Origin: a virus
DNA: 21,137 bases
Virus record (IMG/VR): IMGVR_UViG_3300028581_000290
Span: 1 to 21,137 of that record
Reading direction: 5' to 3' (one strand)
Position numbers and translations under genes: made by a program
Shown here: positions 1-8,256 of the stretch, one piece after another
How positions within the stretch are numbered: the first letter of the stretch is position 1
Layout: each line of letters opens with the position of its first letter
Notes under the pieces: generated by a model
Database searches by the model: none
What the model saw: only the letters and a program-made list of their open reading frames with translations
What the model was told of the DNA's origin: nothing

Positions 1-3000
1 ACTTGGTCTAGTATTTAACGAAGCAGGTAGTCCATCTAGTAGAAAACTCTGTTTGTCTCTGTAGTTACCAAAAGAGCCAAATGTGGTATTGACCTGTACG
101 CCCGCAGCGCCGGTTGTAACCCCGCTAGATAGATCCAATCTCCAAACTCTTCGTCTTATTGCAGTATTGGTTGAATCACAGTATGCTACAGGCACCTGTA
201 TGTCAGTGGATGATGCAGACACAACTCCATATGGATAATACAATCCTGTTGAGTGTAATATTTCAACTTCTGATCCGTTCATTGGATAATTTGTTAAATC
301 GAATACAAATAATGTCTGATCGCCTTCGTTTGAAGTAAATCCTATACTGTTTATAGATACCGGAACACCGTATGTTGTAACAGAGTTGATGTTGTTAAAT
401 GCACCATTTACCAGTGTTTGTACATATGCAAGTGTGTTTCCTGATACTTCTTCTGTGTATGCAACAATACCAGTAACTGTTACAGCACCTTGGACTTGTG
501 TTAATGTATCACCATCGGAAATACCCAATCCAGTTCCACTCAATCCTACAATTTGATCAACATTGTATATTTTTACAGGCTGAGCCAAATCTTGAGTCAA
601 CAAAACTGTTGATGCTTTTTCTTCTGGATCACTTCCTTCGGAAACCAATCCAAACGTACCATAACTGTTGTTACCAGTTAGAGATCTAATCTGAGATCCG
701 TTTAGTGAGTAATATCCTGTATAACAGTAATATGTAAAAACTGATACTAATTCAGTGCTTGCGTTATTGTTTGCAATGATTCCATAACCTAAATCGTTTA
801 TATTGGTATAATCGTTTGCAAGTATAGATTTATTACCACCGGTTAATAACGTAACATCAAAATATTGACTGTTTGTAGAAACCGGAACTGTTAGACCATT
901 TCCGCTGTTGCTGGTTTCATTTAGCATAAGTGTTGTTTTTGCAACAGTAGTTGAACCGTCAGCACTTAATGCAACAGGTTCGTAATCCTTGATAGCATTA
1001 ACTTGATATCGTACCCCGTCAATAAAAAAGCTAGTCGGCAATGTCGGTTTACGAATACCAAGCCCAGTGTATACTGGAGTCTCAACATCTAATTCAAAAT
1101 TTCCATTTTTTCCAACTATTCTAACAGCCATGTTTCCACTGTAGCCGTCTATGTATGCACCACCCGAAAATGTCTTGGCATTCTTGCTTCTGGAAAAACT
1201 TGAGCACGATTGTATAAATGGCGAACGTGTAAGTATTTGTCCTTCTGGATCTAGTACAACAGCAAATCCGCCGTGTCGTTGGAATGTTAAACTACGTAAA
1301 ATAGTTCCATCATTCATCATAAACATATCTAGATCTTTGTTATTTTTAGGTATGCTGTTGGCATTGCTTGGATCAGTTAGATAATGGTGTCCATAGTACC
1401 CAGTTAGGGTACTGTCAGATCCGTACTTTCCTTCAAGGCCGCCAGTTGCTACAGTGTTCCCGTCAATAACAGCATCTCTATAAAACCAAATGTCAGCCCA
1501 TGGAGATTGACTTGGGCCGTCTGCTGGTCTTACTATAGTTCTTCTAAAATCGTCACCTATGATAGATGTGTTGGTAGGAACACGCAACGGTAAATGCTCG
1601 TCATATATACCAGTTTCGACGTTGATTGTAACCTGTTGAACATTGGATAGATTGTTGTATTCTAGTTCTTCGCCTACTTCAAACTCAACAGGTTCAAGCA
1701 GCTGAATAGTTACTTCATCGTAAGAAGGCGTTCCTACAATATCTTCGCCTCTAGTATAAGTAACAATTCTACCTATAGCACTGGAACTTTTTCCTCTAAT
1801 TAATTTTCCAGGAAATATATCAGGATTGGATGATATCGACTGGTCAACATAACTGTTTGGACCACTATTAATTCTAAATGTATAATAATTTGTACTTTCA
1901 ATCAGTGCAGGATCGTTGACATTTGGGTTGATAACATCTAATACGGTATCAAACAGGTCTTTAACAGCATCATTCCATTCTGTGCTTTCGAGTATGGATG
2001 CAGCTACCAATGCTGCAACAGTTGCAGTACGAGTTTGAGTAATAGCATATGCAGTTTGCGTATATTGTCCATTAGCATCAACTGCTACTTCTGCAACTGG
2101 ATTTCTAAAATATCTCAGTCCAGCATATCTTGACAAATAATTGTGTTTGATTCCACTAGATATGCCTGCTTGTACATCTAGTTTAACAGCATCAAGTATG
2201 TAGTTTAAATCTGCTCTCCATTGAGTTTCGTCGAAAATAAAAGTAGGATATTGAGATTCTATTGCTGCGATTGCTGTGTTTACAATTGATAACCTTTGAG
2301 CTTCAATAGTAGAAACTACTAGGTCTTGATCCACATCTGTATTATAGCCCGGAGTGCTGTTGACATCTGCATTTATAGCACCATCGTTGTAGGTTATAGT
2401 TTGTGCATAAGGTCCTAGTTCTGGTGCACTTCCTTGCTGTAGACGTTCTGCTTTTTGACAAGCCGCAGAAATTGTTCTGTATGCATAGCTGAAAGATCTT
2501 CCTGTTTTACCCGGAGGAGTGTTTGGTTGTATGTCAAATCCAGATGTAGCAACAAATAGGTTAATAATACTTGCGAACGATGACGAATCAACATAAAGTT
2601 TGGTTGCAGCTTGTAGGTCAAATTCGGTATTAGGAGTTCCAACTCCGTTAAACGGATAAGGATGATCTGAAAGATACAAAGGTCCTTGCATTGTATCGCC
2701 CTGGCGACGAACTATTACTTTTCTTGGAACAGCTTCGTTTTCTAACCAGTATCCTTCAAAAAGTTCATTGATTCCAGTATCGGTTATGGTTTGTACTCCA
2801 GACCCGCCGCTGAGAGTAATTTTATTTGCTCCAGACTTAGCATCTGCAATAGTATAATGAAAGCTCAATTGGTTAGAATTAACAAATCTTACAAAATAAA
2901 CTGCGGCAGCAACACCAGAACCTGATCCGACTCCTGTTGCAACAAACCGATCTCCTACAGCAAACGTGGTTGCACCAATAGCCGACCAGTTAGTGTCTCC

Positions 3001-3780
3001 TACAGTTAGAATTTCATAGGTTCTTCCAGCGACAAAACTGCCTGCGTTGACGTTTTCCAACAACGGAGTTGCATTTGAACCAGTGCTGTTGTATAAAAAT
3101 CCAACTCCGTTAATACCGCTGTTGAAACCATGATTGTTTATTACAGCATTTCCGCTGGTGAAACTGTTAATCGTTTTTGTATATTCTGCAAAACTAGTAG
3201 GTTCTTCTCTAACACGTATAGGACCCGAAGGTTGCAGATAATTTGCATCTGTATACCCTTTGCTTACAAGTAAATTGTCTGCTGAGATCGGACTTCCTGC
3301 ACCGTGTACAGTGTTCCACTCGTTAATAAGTGTGTTAACTCCTGCGGTATCTAATAAATCTGCTTGAGTTAAATTGTCATATGCAATTGCTGCACCTAGT
3401 TTCAAAGGTTGTACAGTAAATGGTGCAGGGTCTTGACTCAATTTGGTGTTAACAGCTTTAACCATCAGTTTTCCGTCTGCAACAGAAAACGCAATAGTAT
3501 TGGCAGGATCTAATGGATCATTGGTTCCAGCATCAGAAACAAATGAGAAAAAAGATATACCCGATGCATCATTGTTAACAAGTAAAACTTTGTTTTCGTC
3601 TTGACCTACAACGTATTCTTGCGGCACATCATCTAGTGTCGTAAAACTGATCTGGCCGCCAAGTCCAAATACTGCGTAAAGTTCGTTAAGATTTTCGTTA
3701 ACTTTACGAAAGGATTCGCGGATACTATCGCCGGTGCCGTCGTTTCCTTCTACGCCAATGTTAACTATTTGTTGTGCCAT
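1..3780 (-). CDS. Giant virion structural protein (tail/baseplate-fibre type), 3' end outside window
   Basis: An open frame of 1260 codons runs from ATG at 3778-3780 to the window edge without a stop. The N-terminus (MAQQIVNIGVEGNDGTGD, then SIRESFRKVNENLNELYAVFG) is typical, from memory, of large structural proteins of marine T4-like phages. The body is rich in Gly, Asn, Thr and Ser and suits a beta-helical or fibre fold; near residues 740-830 it reads IYDEHLPLRVPTNTSIIGDD and later HGGFAVVLDP. Residues about 245-287 form a Gly-rich module (YEILTVGDTNWSAIG then FVATGVGSGSG) of a type that recurs in phage structural proteins. GGAG lies 7 nt before the ATG. The start sits just downstream of the Fe-S carrier gene (13 nt), so the two may share a late transcript. 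The exact role (baseplate wedge, tail fibre or whisker) cannot be decided here. Confidence 0.85.
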   Translation of the reverse strand, partial: MAQQIVNIGVEGNDGTGDSIRESFRKVNENLNELYAVFGLGGQISFTTLDDVPQEYVVGQDENKVLLVNNDASGISFFSFVSDAGTNDPLDPANTIAFSVADGKLMVKAVNTKLSQDPAPFTVQPLKLGAAIAYDNLTQADLLDTAGVNTLINEWNTVHGAGSPISADNLLVSKGYTDANYLQPSGPIRVREEPTSFAEYTKTINSFTSGNAVINNHGFNSGINGVGFLYNSTGSNATPLLENVNAGSFVAGRTYEILTVGDTNWSAIGATTFAVGDRFVATGVGSGSGVAAAVYFVRFVNSNQLSFHYTIADAKSGANKITLSGGSGVQTITDTGINELFEGYWLENEAVPRKVIVRRQGDTMQGPLYLSDHPYPFNGVGTPNTEFDLQAATKLYVDSSSFASIINLFVATSGFDIQPNTPPGKTGRSFSYAYRTISAACQKAERLQQGSAPELGPYAQTITYNDGAINADVNSTPGYNTDVDQDLVVSTIEAQRLSIVNTAIAAIESQYPTFIFDETQWRADLNYILDAVKLDVQAGISSGIKHNYLSRYAGLRYFRNPVAEVAVDANGQYTQTAYAITQTRTATVAALVAASILESTEWNDAVKDLFDTVLDVINPNVNDPALIESTNYYTFRINSGPNSYVDQSISSNPDIFPGKLIRGKSSSAIGRIVTYTRGEDIVGTPSYDEVTIQLLEPVEFEVGEELEYNNLSNVQQVTINVETGIYDEHLPLRVPTNTSIIGDDFRRTIVRPADGPSQSPWADIWFYRDAVIDGNTVATGGLEGKYGSDSTLTGYYGHHYLTDPSNANSIPKNNKDLDMFMMNDGTILRSLTFQRHGGFAVVLDPEGQILTRSPFIQSCSSFSRSKNAKTFSGGAYIDGYSGNMAVRIVGKNGNFELDVETPVYTGLGIRKPTLPTSFFIDGVRYQVNAIKDYEPVALSADGSTTVAKTTLMLNETSNSGNGLTVPVSTNSQYFDVTLLTGGNKSILANDYTNINDLGYGIIANNNASTELVSVFTYYCYTGYYSLNGSQIRSLTGNNSYGTFGLVSEGSDPEEKASTVLLTQDLAQPVKIYNVDQIVGLSGTGLGISDGDTLTQVQGAVTVTGIVAYTEEVSGNTLAYVQTLVNGAFNNINSVTTYGVPVSINSIGFTSNEGDQTLFVFDLTNYPMNGSEVEILHSTGLYYPYGVVSASSTDIQVPVAYCDSTNTAIRRRVWRLDLSSGVTTGAAGVQVNTTFGSFGNYRDKQSFLLDGLPASLNTRPS

Positions 3781-3792
3781 ACTCAAACTCCA

Positions 3793-4158
3793 TTATATGT
3801 CAGACGATTCAAGCTCGTCAAGATTAAAATTTACACTTACTCCGCAACCGCAACTGTTTTTTGCATTTGGATTGCGAATTTCAAAGTTGCTGCCTACTAA
3901 ACTACGAACATAGTCTACTTCAGTTCCGATTAAAAACATAAGACTGTGCGCTCCTATAACAAACCTCCCTGCATTGTCTGTATGTACAACAACGTCATTG
4001 GTTACTAATTCCGAAGGATGAGCCATAGTGCCCCAGTCGTATTCAAATCCTGCACATCCGCCGCCGCGAATATTCAAGCTAATTGCATAGCAATTGTTTT
4101 CTTGACAAAGCGTGTCGATCTGTTTTTTAGCTGATTCTGTAAGTGTGCAAACTTCCAT
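3793..4158 (-). CDS. A-type iron-sulfur cluster carrier (HesB/IscA/ErpA family)
   Basis: This 121-aa protein matches the A-type Fe-S carrier family in length and motif layout. The three ligand cysteines are present: C35 in RGGGCAGFEYDW, and C103 and C105 in the C-terminal SCGCGVSVNF. Such proteins accept or bind a Fe-S cluster and pass it to apoproteins in the cytoplasm. A phage copy could support cluster supply to host or phage Fe-S enzymes during infection (inference). The start ATG at 4158 has a good RBS (AAGGGAA) and a perfect T4-type late promoter TATAAATA at 4175-4182, so it is probably transcribed late together with the structural gene that follows 13 nt downstream. Confidence 0.9.
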   Translation of the reverse strand: MEVCTLTESAKKQIDTLCQENNCYAISLNIRGGGCAGFEYDWGTMAHPSELVTNDVVVHTDNAGRFVIGAHSLMFLIGTEVDYVRSLVGSNFEIRNPNAKNSCGCGVSVNFNLDELESSDI

Positions 4159-4174
4159 GTTATTCCCTTTCTAT

Positions 4175-4182
4175 TATTTATA
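4175..4182 (-). promoter_or_regulatory. T4-type late promoter TATAAATA
   Basis: TATAAATA on the minus strand, an exact match to the T4 late promoter element. It lies 16 nt before the Fe-S carrier start, with an RBS in between. Confidence 0.75.
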
Positions 4183-4219
4183 GGTATTTTTTGTAATCTT
4201 AATGTAACTAAATATATAT

Positions 4220-4507
4220 ATGTTTATCAAACAAAGCATAGTCAAAACCTCACACGTGAGAAAAAGCAAAACTGGAGTTGAACATCATTATACCCGCAAG
4301 AAAACCATTGTGCATTTTCGTTGCGACAATTGTAATGAAGAATTTACACGTGAAAGAGGATCAATGGATCCTAAAAGATTGAGCAACAATTACTTTCACG
4401 TATGCACACTCTGCGACATAAAAAAATTCGCCCAACGCAAGGGCGTTGAGCGTAAAAAAGTTTGGACGTTAAATGCTAGTTCAGGGTTGCCTATAAATAA
4501 ACTTTAA
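4220..4507 (+). CDS. Small zinc-ribbon protein, conserved-type marine phage protein
   Basis: A 95-aa basic protein, the only convincing plus-strand gene in the window. It carries a four-ligand zinc-ribbon pattern: C35-x2-C38 (FRCDNC) and H60-x-C62-x2-C65 (HVCTLC), flanked by Lys/Arg-rich segments, which suggests nucleic-acid or protein binding. I recall similar proteins (MFIKQSIV... SMDPKRLSNNYFHVC) as unnamed proteins in T4-like marine phages, but I cannot name a function. It diverges from the Fe-S carrier gene across an AT-rich 61-bp spacer. Its stop codon shares the palindrome TTAA (4504-4507) with the stop of the convergent gene on the other strand. Confidence 0.8.
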   Translation: MFIKQSIVKTSHVRKSKTGVEHHYTRKKTIVHFRCDNCNEEFTRERGSMDPKRLSNNYFHVCTLCDIKKFAQRKGVERKKVWTLNASSGLPINKL

Positions 4508-4788
4508 TCCGAACGTCTGTTAAATGTTTGTATTGCTTGCTTACGCTCGTTGCTTTCAGTACGCATTCGACGCTCTAGAGTAGCAAGTCTAATATCTTGC
4601 TCTCTAATTTTTTGTTCAAGATTTTGAACATATTTTTGTGTAGGAACATTGCGTTCGACTCCGTCTTCACCGAGCATAGAATAGTGATCAGCGCCTTGCC
4701 CGCGCAGGCCACCTAACACTCTATTTGTGTTTTTATTTGATTCAGCGGAAGGTCTTGACCCACCGTACATGCGATTTAAATAACTCAT
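4504..4788 (-). CDS. Hypothetical coiled-coil protein (94 aa)
   Basis: A 94-aa charged protein. The N-terminal half is Gly/Ser/Asn-rich (MYGGSRPSAESNKNTNRVLG); residues about 52-85 (YVQNLEQKIREQDIRLATLE) have a heptad-like pattern that predicts a coiled coil. No catalytic motif is seen. Its ATG overlaps the TGA of the upstream UV endonuclease gene as ATGA (4785-4788), so translation is likely coupled. Upstream, inside the endonuclease C-terminus, is AATAAATA at 4793-4800 only four bases before the ATG, a possible late promoter giving a near-leaderless mRNA. Function unknown. Confidence 0.75.
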   Translation of the reverse strand: MSYLNRMYGGSRPSAESNKNTNRVLGGLRGQGADHYSMLGEDGVERNVPTQKYVQNLEQKIREQDIRLATLERRMRTESNERKQAIQTFNRRSD

Positions 4789-5816
4789 ACAGTATTTATT
4801 TTTTTAGACTGCTGATACAACGTTATTGATGCAAGATTTTTCATTTTAGCTTCGACCATAATGTCAGCATGGGGCCAAAAGCTCAATGCCCAATCGTTTG
4901 CTGATTTGTTCCACATGTAATCGCTATGCGCTCTGAGTTTGGCCTTTTTGTGACCAGCGGCCAGCAATCCAGAAAAATCAGGCTTGACATTTTTATCGTG
5001 ATCAACTAAGTAATCTTCTCTGCTTAAACTGTAATGCAGTGCAGGACGAACGCCGCGCCAGCTGTCGACAATTCTCTTAACGCGATCGTCGTCGACACTG
5101 ATGTATTCGCCGCCGCTGTGACACCAATGGTGATGGAGATCTAGCACAAGAGCAACATGCTTTTCAAGTTCAAGACTTGCATCAATACCCCAACTGTTTT
5201 CATCATTCTCAATAGTAATACAGTTTCTTGCTTCAGGACTTAGTTTGCCAAGAGCATCAATAATGCCAGCAGGGCCTCTACGTCCACTGATATGTACGTT
5301 GCATTTAAAGTCTTGCCATTGCTTGCCATATCCCATCCAGCGGATAAGGTCGCAGTGATATTCAAACTCGTCAATGCTGCGAGCTACGATGTCGTCGTTG
5401 TCGCTGGCTAAAACAGTGAACTGACCAGGGTGCATACTCAATCGAACATCAAGTTTACGTGCAGTTTCGCCAACAGCACCATAGTGTTTTTCGCAGTATG
5501 CCAGCACATCAGGTTTACGCCAAAAATAACGCCAATCGTCCTGTGTAGCACAGGGCAACTGGTTGCTGCCTAGTCGAACCATTCTAAGTTCTGGAGGCAA
5601 GCTTCCTACATATTCTACTAATTTTTTAGCTGCGGCAGCATTGTGTTCCATGATTGTCCACAATTGTTGTTCAGCAACATCTCGAGTCTGACGGTTAAGC
5701 CAAGCAACTGTAGTACACTTTTCTGTTAATGGACGTTGAATCTCTTCCAACAATTTTGTTGAAAGAGTTTGATCATTGTGCAGATACTTGCAAGCAAAGC
5801 CGATTCGTTGTGTCAT
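4785..5816 (-). CDS. uvsE: UV-damage endonuclease (UvdE/UvsE family)
   Basis: A 343-aa TIM-barrel endonuclease that cuts DNA 5' to UV photoproducts and some other lesions, starting alternative excision repair. Family landmarks are present in order: N-terminal RIGFACKYL (4-12), MVRLGSNQLP (79-88), RLSMHPGQF (125-133), NVHISGRRG (173-181), TIENDENSWG (201-210), VLDLHHHWCH (224-233), HYSLSRED (261-268) and KLRAHSDYMW (293-302). These contain the expected His/Glu/Asp metal ligands. Length is slightly above the bacterial norm of about 300. It is the first gene after a 119-bp spacer; no strong RBS or promoter is visible in front. A phage copy is plausible for sunlit surface water (inference). Confidence 0.92.
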   Translation of the reverse strand: MTQRIGFACKYLHNDQTLSTKLLEEIQRPLTEKCTTVAWLNRQTRDVAEQQLWTIMEHNAAAAKKLVEYVGSLPPELRMVRLGSNQLPCATQDDWRYFWRKPDVLAYCEKHYGAVGETARKLDVRLSMHPGQFTVLASDNDDIVARSIDEFEYHCDLIRWMGYGKQWQDFKCNVHISGRRGPAGIIDALGKLSPEARNCITIENDENSWGIDASLELEKHVALVLDLHHHWCHSGGEYISVDDDRVKRIVDSWRGVRPALHYSLSREDYLVDHDKNVKPDFSGLLAAGHKKAKLRAHSDYMWNKSANDWALSFWPHADIMVEAKMKNLASITLYQQSKKINTV

Positions 5817-5935
5817 ATTTTTGTGCTGTCCGTGTTAAAATGTTTGCTGTTATACCAAGCGTATTCAACTGTTTATAGCATTGTGCTCTTTAGAACGCAA
5901 GAGCTTATACCATTCAAAAAATAGTTTTATTCGTT

Positions 5936-6745
5936 TCATACCCAATTTGTTCTTGGCCATTCATCAACACAATCCGGTATGTTGGGTTCCCCATGAAATA
6001 CTGCAATGCTTGTTTGATCTAGTATTTTAGGAGTTCCTGGATGTCTAAAATTTCTTCGCCCATTAACAACACCTAAATCGTTTCTACTGCGCATTTCCCA
6101 TTTATAGCTTTGTATCCACTCGTCGGGCCAGAAAACAAATTCTTTTATATGTTTGAACATCCAATCCTGGTCACCATGCATTCTTCGGGTAAACTGTTGA
6201 GGGTCTTTCTTAAAAATTTGATATTCATTATTATAGTATCCTGTTTTTACTCTAAAAACACTGCTGTTCATACGATCCCAACTTTGTCTAATATTTCTGT
6301 TGAAGTCTCTTATTATACAAAATTTTTTTTCAGGTTTATAAGTAAACAATTTATCAATGTTTTTAAATACTATAAGATCAAGGTCTAAAAAAATTAAAGT
6401 TCCGTTGATAGGAAGTTCGTTGCTCAAAAACCAAACTTTATACCACCAGCCAGACACTGGTATATCAGGTAATGGTTCTACTCTTATAGATTTGTCAATA
6501 CCAGAACGGTTTTCTGTAAAGCAAATAAATTCATGATCAACAGTTAGATTTCTTGATACCATAGACTTTAGTTTGTTGACATATTCAGGGCCATACTTGT
6601 TCCCCCATTTAAGACAAACAACATAGTTTTTATTATTTGTAGTGATAGTTGGTACAACTACTTTTGATTCAATAGTAGAAAGGCCCGCTTTCTCACGAGC
6701 CTTTCTTGCTTTACGTTCTTGTTTATTTTCAGACTGAGGGTTCAT
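5936..6745 (-). CDS. Glycosyltransferase, GT-A fold with DxD motif
   Basis: I start this 269-aa protein at the ATG at 6743-6745, because the upstream extension of the frame runs deep into the queD-like gene and has no better start. The first 25 residues are very basic (KQERKARKAREKAG). The core fits a GT-A nucleotide-sugar transferase: KNYVVCLKWG near 39-48, the acidic metal motif FLDLDL with D121 and D123, HGDQDW at 190-195 and AVFHGEPNIPD near 248-258. Its acceptor (virion protein, DNA base or host glycan) cannot be told. It overlaps the end of the QueD-family gene by 17 bp. The frame remains open to 6817. Confidence 0.8.
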   Translation of the reverse strand: MNPQSENKQERKARKAREKAGLSTIESKVVVPTITTNNKNYVVCLKWGNKYGPEYVNKLKSMVSRNLTVDHEFICFTENRSGIDKSIRVEPLPDIPVSGWWYKVWFLSNELPINGTLIFLDLDLIVFKNIDKLFTYKPEKKFCIIRDFNRNIRQSWDRMNSSVFRVKTGYYNNEYQIFKKDPQQFTRRMHGDQDWMFKHIKEFVFWPDEWIQSYKWEMRSRNDLGVVNGRRNFRHPGTPKILDQTSIAVFHGEPNIPDCVDEWPRTNWV

Positions 6746-7214
6746 TAAATGACATTTTCTGTAATCGGAAAGGTGTATAGATTGCACTATTAGCACCATG
6801 CTCCGCACATTCCACACTCTCGACCCAGCAACGTCTATCGGTCATCTCTTTTACCAACTGATTAGCAAACACATGGGCATGATAAGCAAACTTCTCAACA
6901 CCTACTCCATCAAGGATGGTTAGCTGTGCAAGACCTTTGTCCGCAAGCAACTTAAAGTCGTCAAGGTGAGGATCTGCTGCGTCGAGAACAACTTTGTGAT
7001 CGAATGTATCTTCCAGCCACGCTTTGAGAGGCTTTAAACCACCAAAGTCAACTACCCAGTTCTTGTTGTCTAGATCGTTACATCCAAATACAAACTTAAA
7101 CTGCAAGCTATATCCGTGTAAGAATCGACAGTGCGAATGATCTGCATGTGGCTGACGGAAGCAAGCACTCAACCCAATGTTGTGTCCGTATGTTTTAGTA
7201 GAATAGTATGCCAT
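6729..7214 (-). CDS. queD: QueD / 6-pyruvoyl-tetrahydropterin synthase family protein
   Basis: A 161-aa protein of the QueD/PTPS fold. QueD makes 6-carboxytetrahydropterin, the second step toward preQ0 and queuosine or 7-deazaguanine DNA bases. Seen: the Cys motif HCRFLHGYS with C29 and H33, WVVDFGGLK near 53-61, FDHKVVLDAAD near 71-81, and the pterin-end CAEHGANSAIY near 136-146. Of the three zinc histidines of E. coli QueD, only one aligns clearly (H33): the HGH motif reads HGY and the first His (FEAAH) reads SACF, though H23, H26 and H28 are nearby. I recall other marine relatives with FRQ...HC...HGY, so this may be a distinct subfamily with a different reaction. AGGAG lies before the ATG inside a possible hairpin (7221-7239). 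Confidence 0.82.
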   Translation of the reverse strand: MAYYSTKTYGHNIGLSACFRQPHADHSHCRFLHGYSLQFKFVFGCNDLDNKNWVVDFGGLKPLKAWLEDTFDHKVVLDAADPHLDDFKLLADKGLAQLTILDGVGVEKFAYHAHVFANQLVKEMTDRRCWVESVECAEHGANSAIYTPFRLQKMSFNEPSV

Positions 7215-7220
7215 TTTTAT

Positions 7221-7278
7221 ACTCCTATGTTAATGGAGTGTGCGGAATATTTAGAGTGGGTCGAACACATAGTCCACT
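7221..7278 (-). promoter_or_regulatory. Two-hairpin leader in front of the queD-like gene; RBS in second stem
   Basis: The 82-bp spacer before the queD-like gene holds two short hairpins on the mRNA strand. The first pairs AGTGG with CCACT (7274-7278 and 7255-7259). The second pairs ACTCC with GGAGT (7235-7239 and 7221-7225), and the GGAGT arm is the ribosome binding site. This could limit translation until melted or bound. It does not match the preQ1-I riboswitch pattern that I know. Confidence 0.4.
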
Positions 7279-7296
7279 TGCAATACTTATGAAAAG

Positions 7297-7575
7297 TTAG
7301 ATGATATCTTTTCGAATTTGTTCGACTTCAAGTTTAATTTTCTCCAACTCGCCAACAGTAACATTGATAAATTTAGTTAATTTTAGAATACAATGCAGTG
7401 CCCACAACCAGCAACATGAAATAACAATAACCCATGTAAAAATTGCAATATTAAAAAACGTATCTAAAATTAATATGTTTAGTATAAAAAATGTAATAGT
7501 AAACAGAATGGTTAACACTGTAATTAAATACAACACTTTTAACCATTCTATTTGCTGTGTGTTAATTGTTTTCAT
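7297..7575 (-). CDS. Small two-helix membrane protein (92 aa)
   Basis: A 92-aa hydrophobic protein with two predicted transmembrane helices: about residues 13-35 (VLYLITVLTILFTITFFILN) and 40-64 (FNIAIFTWVIVISCCWLWAL). A charged amphipathic C-terminal helix follows (VGELEKIKLEVEQIRKD). Topology and size would fit a holin, antiholin or superinfection-exclusion protein, but no family is recognised. A perfect late element TATAAATA lies at 7580-7587, only four bases before the ATG, and there is no RBS, so the mRNA may be leaderless. It follows clpP by 40 bp. Confidence 0.7.
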   Translation of the reverse strand: MKTINTQQIEWLKVLYLITVLTILFTITFFILNILILDTFFNIAIFTWVIVISCCWLWALHCILKLTKFINVTVGELEKIKLEVEQIRKDII

Positions 7576-7579
7576 AAAA

Positions 7580-7587
7580 TATTTATA
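7580..7587 (-). promoter_or_regulatory. T4-type late promoter TATAAATA abutting a start codon
   Basis: TATAAATA followed by TTTT and then ATG. T4 late transcripts start about six bases downstream of the element, which here is at or just inside the start codon. Confidence 0.65.
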
Positions 7588-7615
7588 CAGGCAATAATTT
7601 AATTAAACACACTAT

Positions 7616-8203
7616 TTAACGAGACTGGACAACAGAATCAGCCAGGCCGTAATCAACTGCTTCTTTAGCACTTAAGAAAGTATCTCTATCCATATCATGT
7701 TCAAAGTCTTTGTATGTTTTACCTGCACTGTTATGCTGCACATACAACTCAGTTAATCGAGTTTTCCAATACATAAGTTCTCTGTAGGAAATTTCAATGT
7801 CACTGGCCATGCCGCTTGCGCCACCGCTGGGTTGGTGAATCATATGTCTAGCATTTGGAAGTAAATATCTATGTCCTACTGCACCAGCCTGCGCCAAGAA
7901 AGATCCCATGCTACAGGCTTGCCCCATTACAATAGTATGCACTTTGGGTTTAATAAATTGCATAGTATCGTAAATGCTCATACCAGAAGTAATAACGCCT
8001 CCGGGGCTGTTGATGTAAAACTTGATTGGCTTTTCAGCGTCTTGTGACTCTAAGAAAAGCATTTGAGCAACGATTAGATTTGCTCCGTTATCTTCCACAG
8101 GACCGTTTAGCATAACAATACGATCTTTTAAAAGTCTACTGTAAATGTCATAAGAACGCTCTCCTCGAGATTCTTGTTCAATTACCATAGGTACTAAGGG
8201 CAT
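7616..8203 (-). CDS. clpP: ClpP-type serine protease (ATP-dependent Clp protease proteolytic subunit)
   Basis: A 195-aa protein collinear with bacterial ClpP. Catalytic elements are visible: Ser98 in GQACSMGSF, His123 in HMIHQPSGG, and the Asp in [10 protein letters not shown] (residues 170-179). The substrate-groove segment [20 protein letters not shown] (65-83) and the C-terminal [10 protein letters not shown] are also conserved. There is almost no N-terminal propeptide. ClpP tetradecamers degrade proteins delivered by ClpA/X/C, so a phage subunit could replace or mix with the host peptidase to change proteolysis during infection (inference), or act in capsid maturation. RBS AAGGAA precedes the ATG. 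Confidence 0.95.
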   Translation of the reverse strand: MPLVPMVIEQESRGERSYDIYSRLLKDRIVMLNGPVEDNGANLIVAQMLFLESQDAEKPIKFYINSPGGVITSGMSIYDTMQFIKPKVHTIVMGQACSMGSFLAQAGAVGHRYLLPNARHMIHQPSGGASGMASDIEISYRELMYWKTRLTELYVQHNSAGKTYKDFEHDMDRDTFLSAKEAVDYGLADSVVQSR

Positions 8204-8256
8204 GTTTTTTCCTTCTTTATAAAAACACTATATAACATTTTTTTATTTTATCAATT

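Noticed and set aside
498-2642. Short frames opposite or out of frame with the giant structural gene
   Set aside because: The minus-strand structural frame is open throughout with clear protein character; the short frames are shadows.
5885-5904. Hairpin GCTCTT/AAGAGC between uvsE and the glycosyltransferase as a terminator
   Set aside because: Stem is short and no T-run follows on the minus strand.
7221-7296. preQ1 riboswitch before the queD-like gene
   Set aside because: No C-rich loop with downstream A-rich tail in the preQ1-I arrangement; only simple hairpins are seen.
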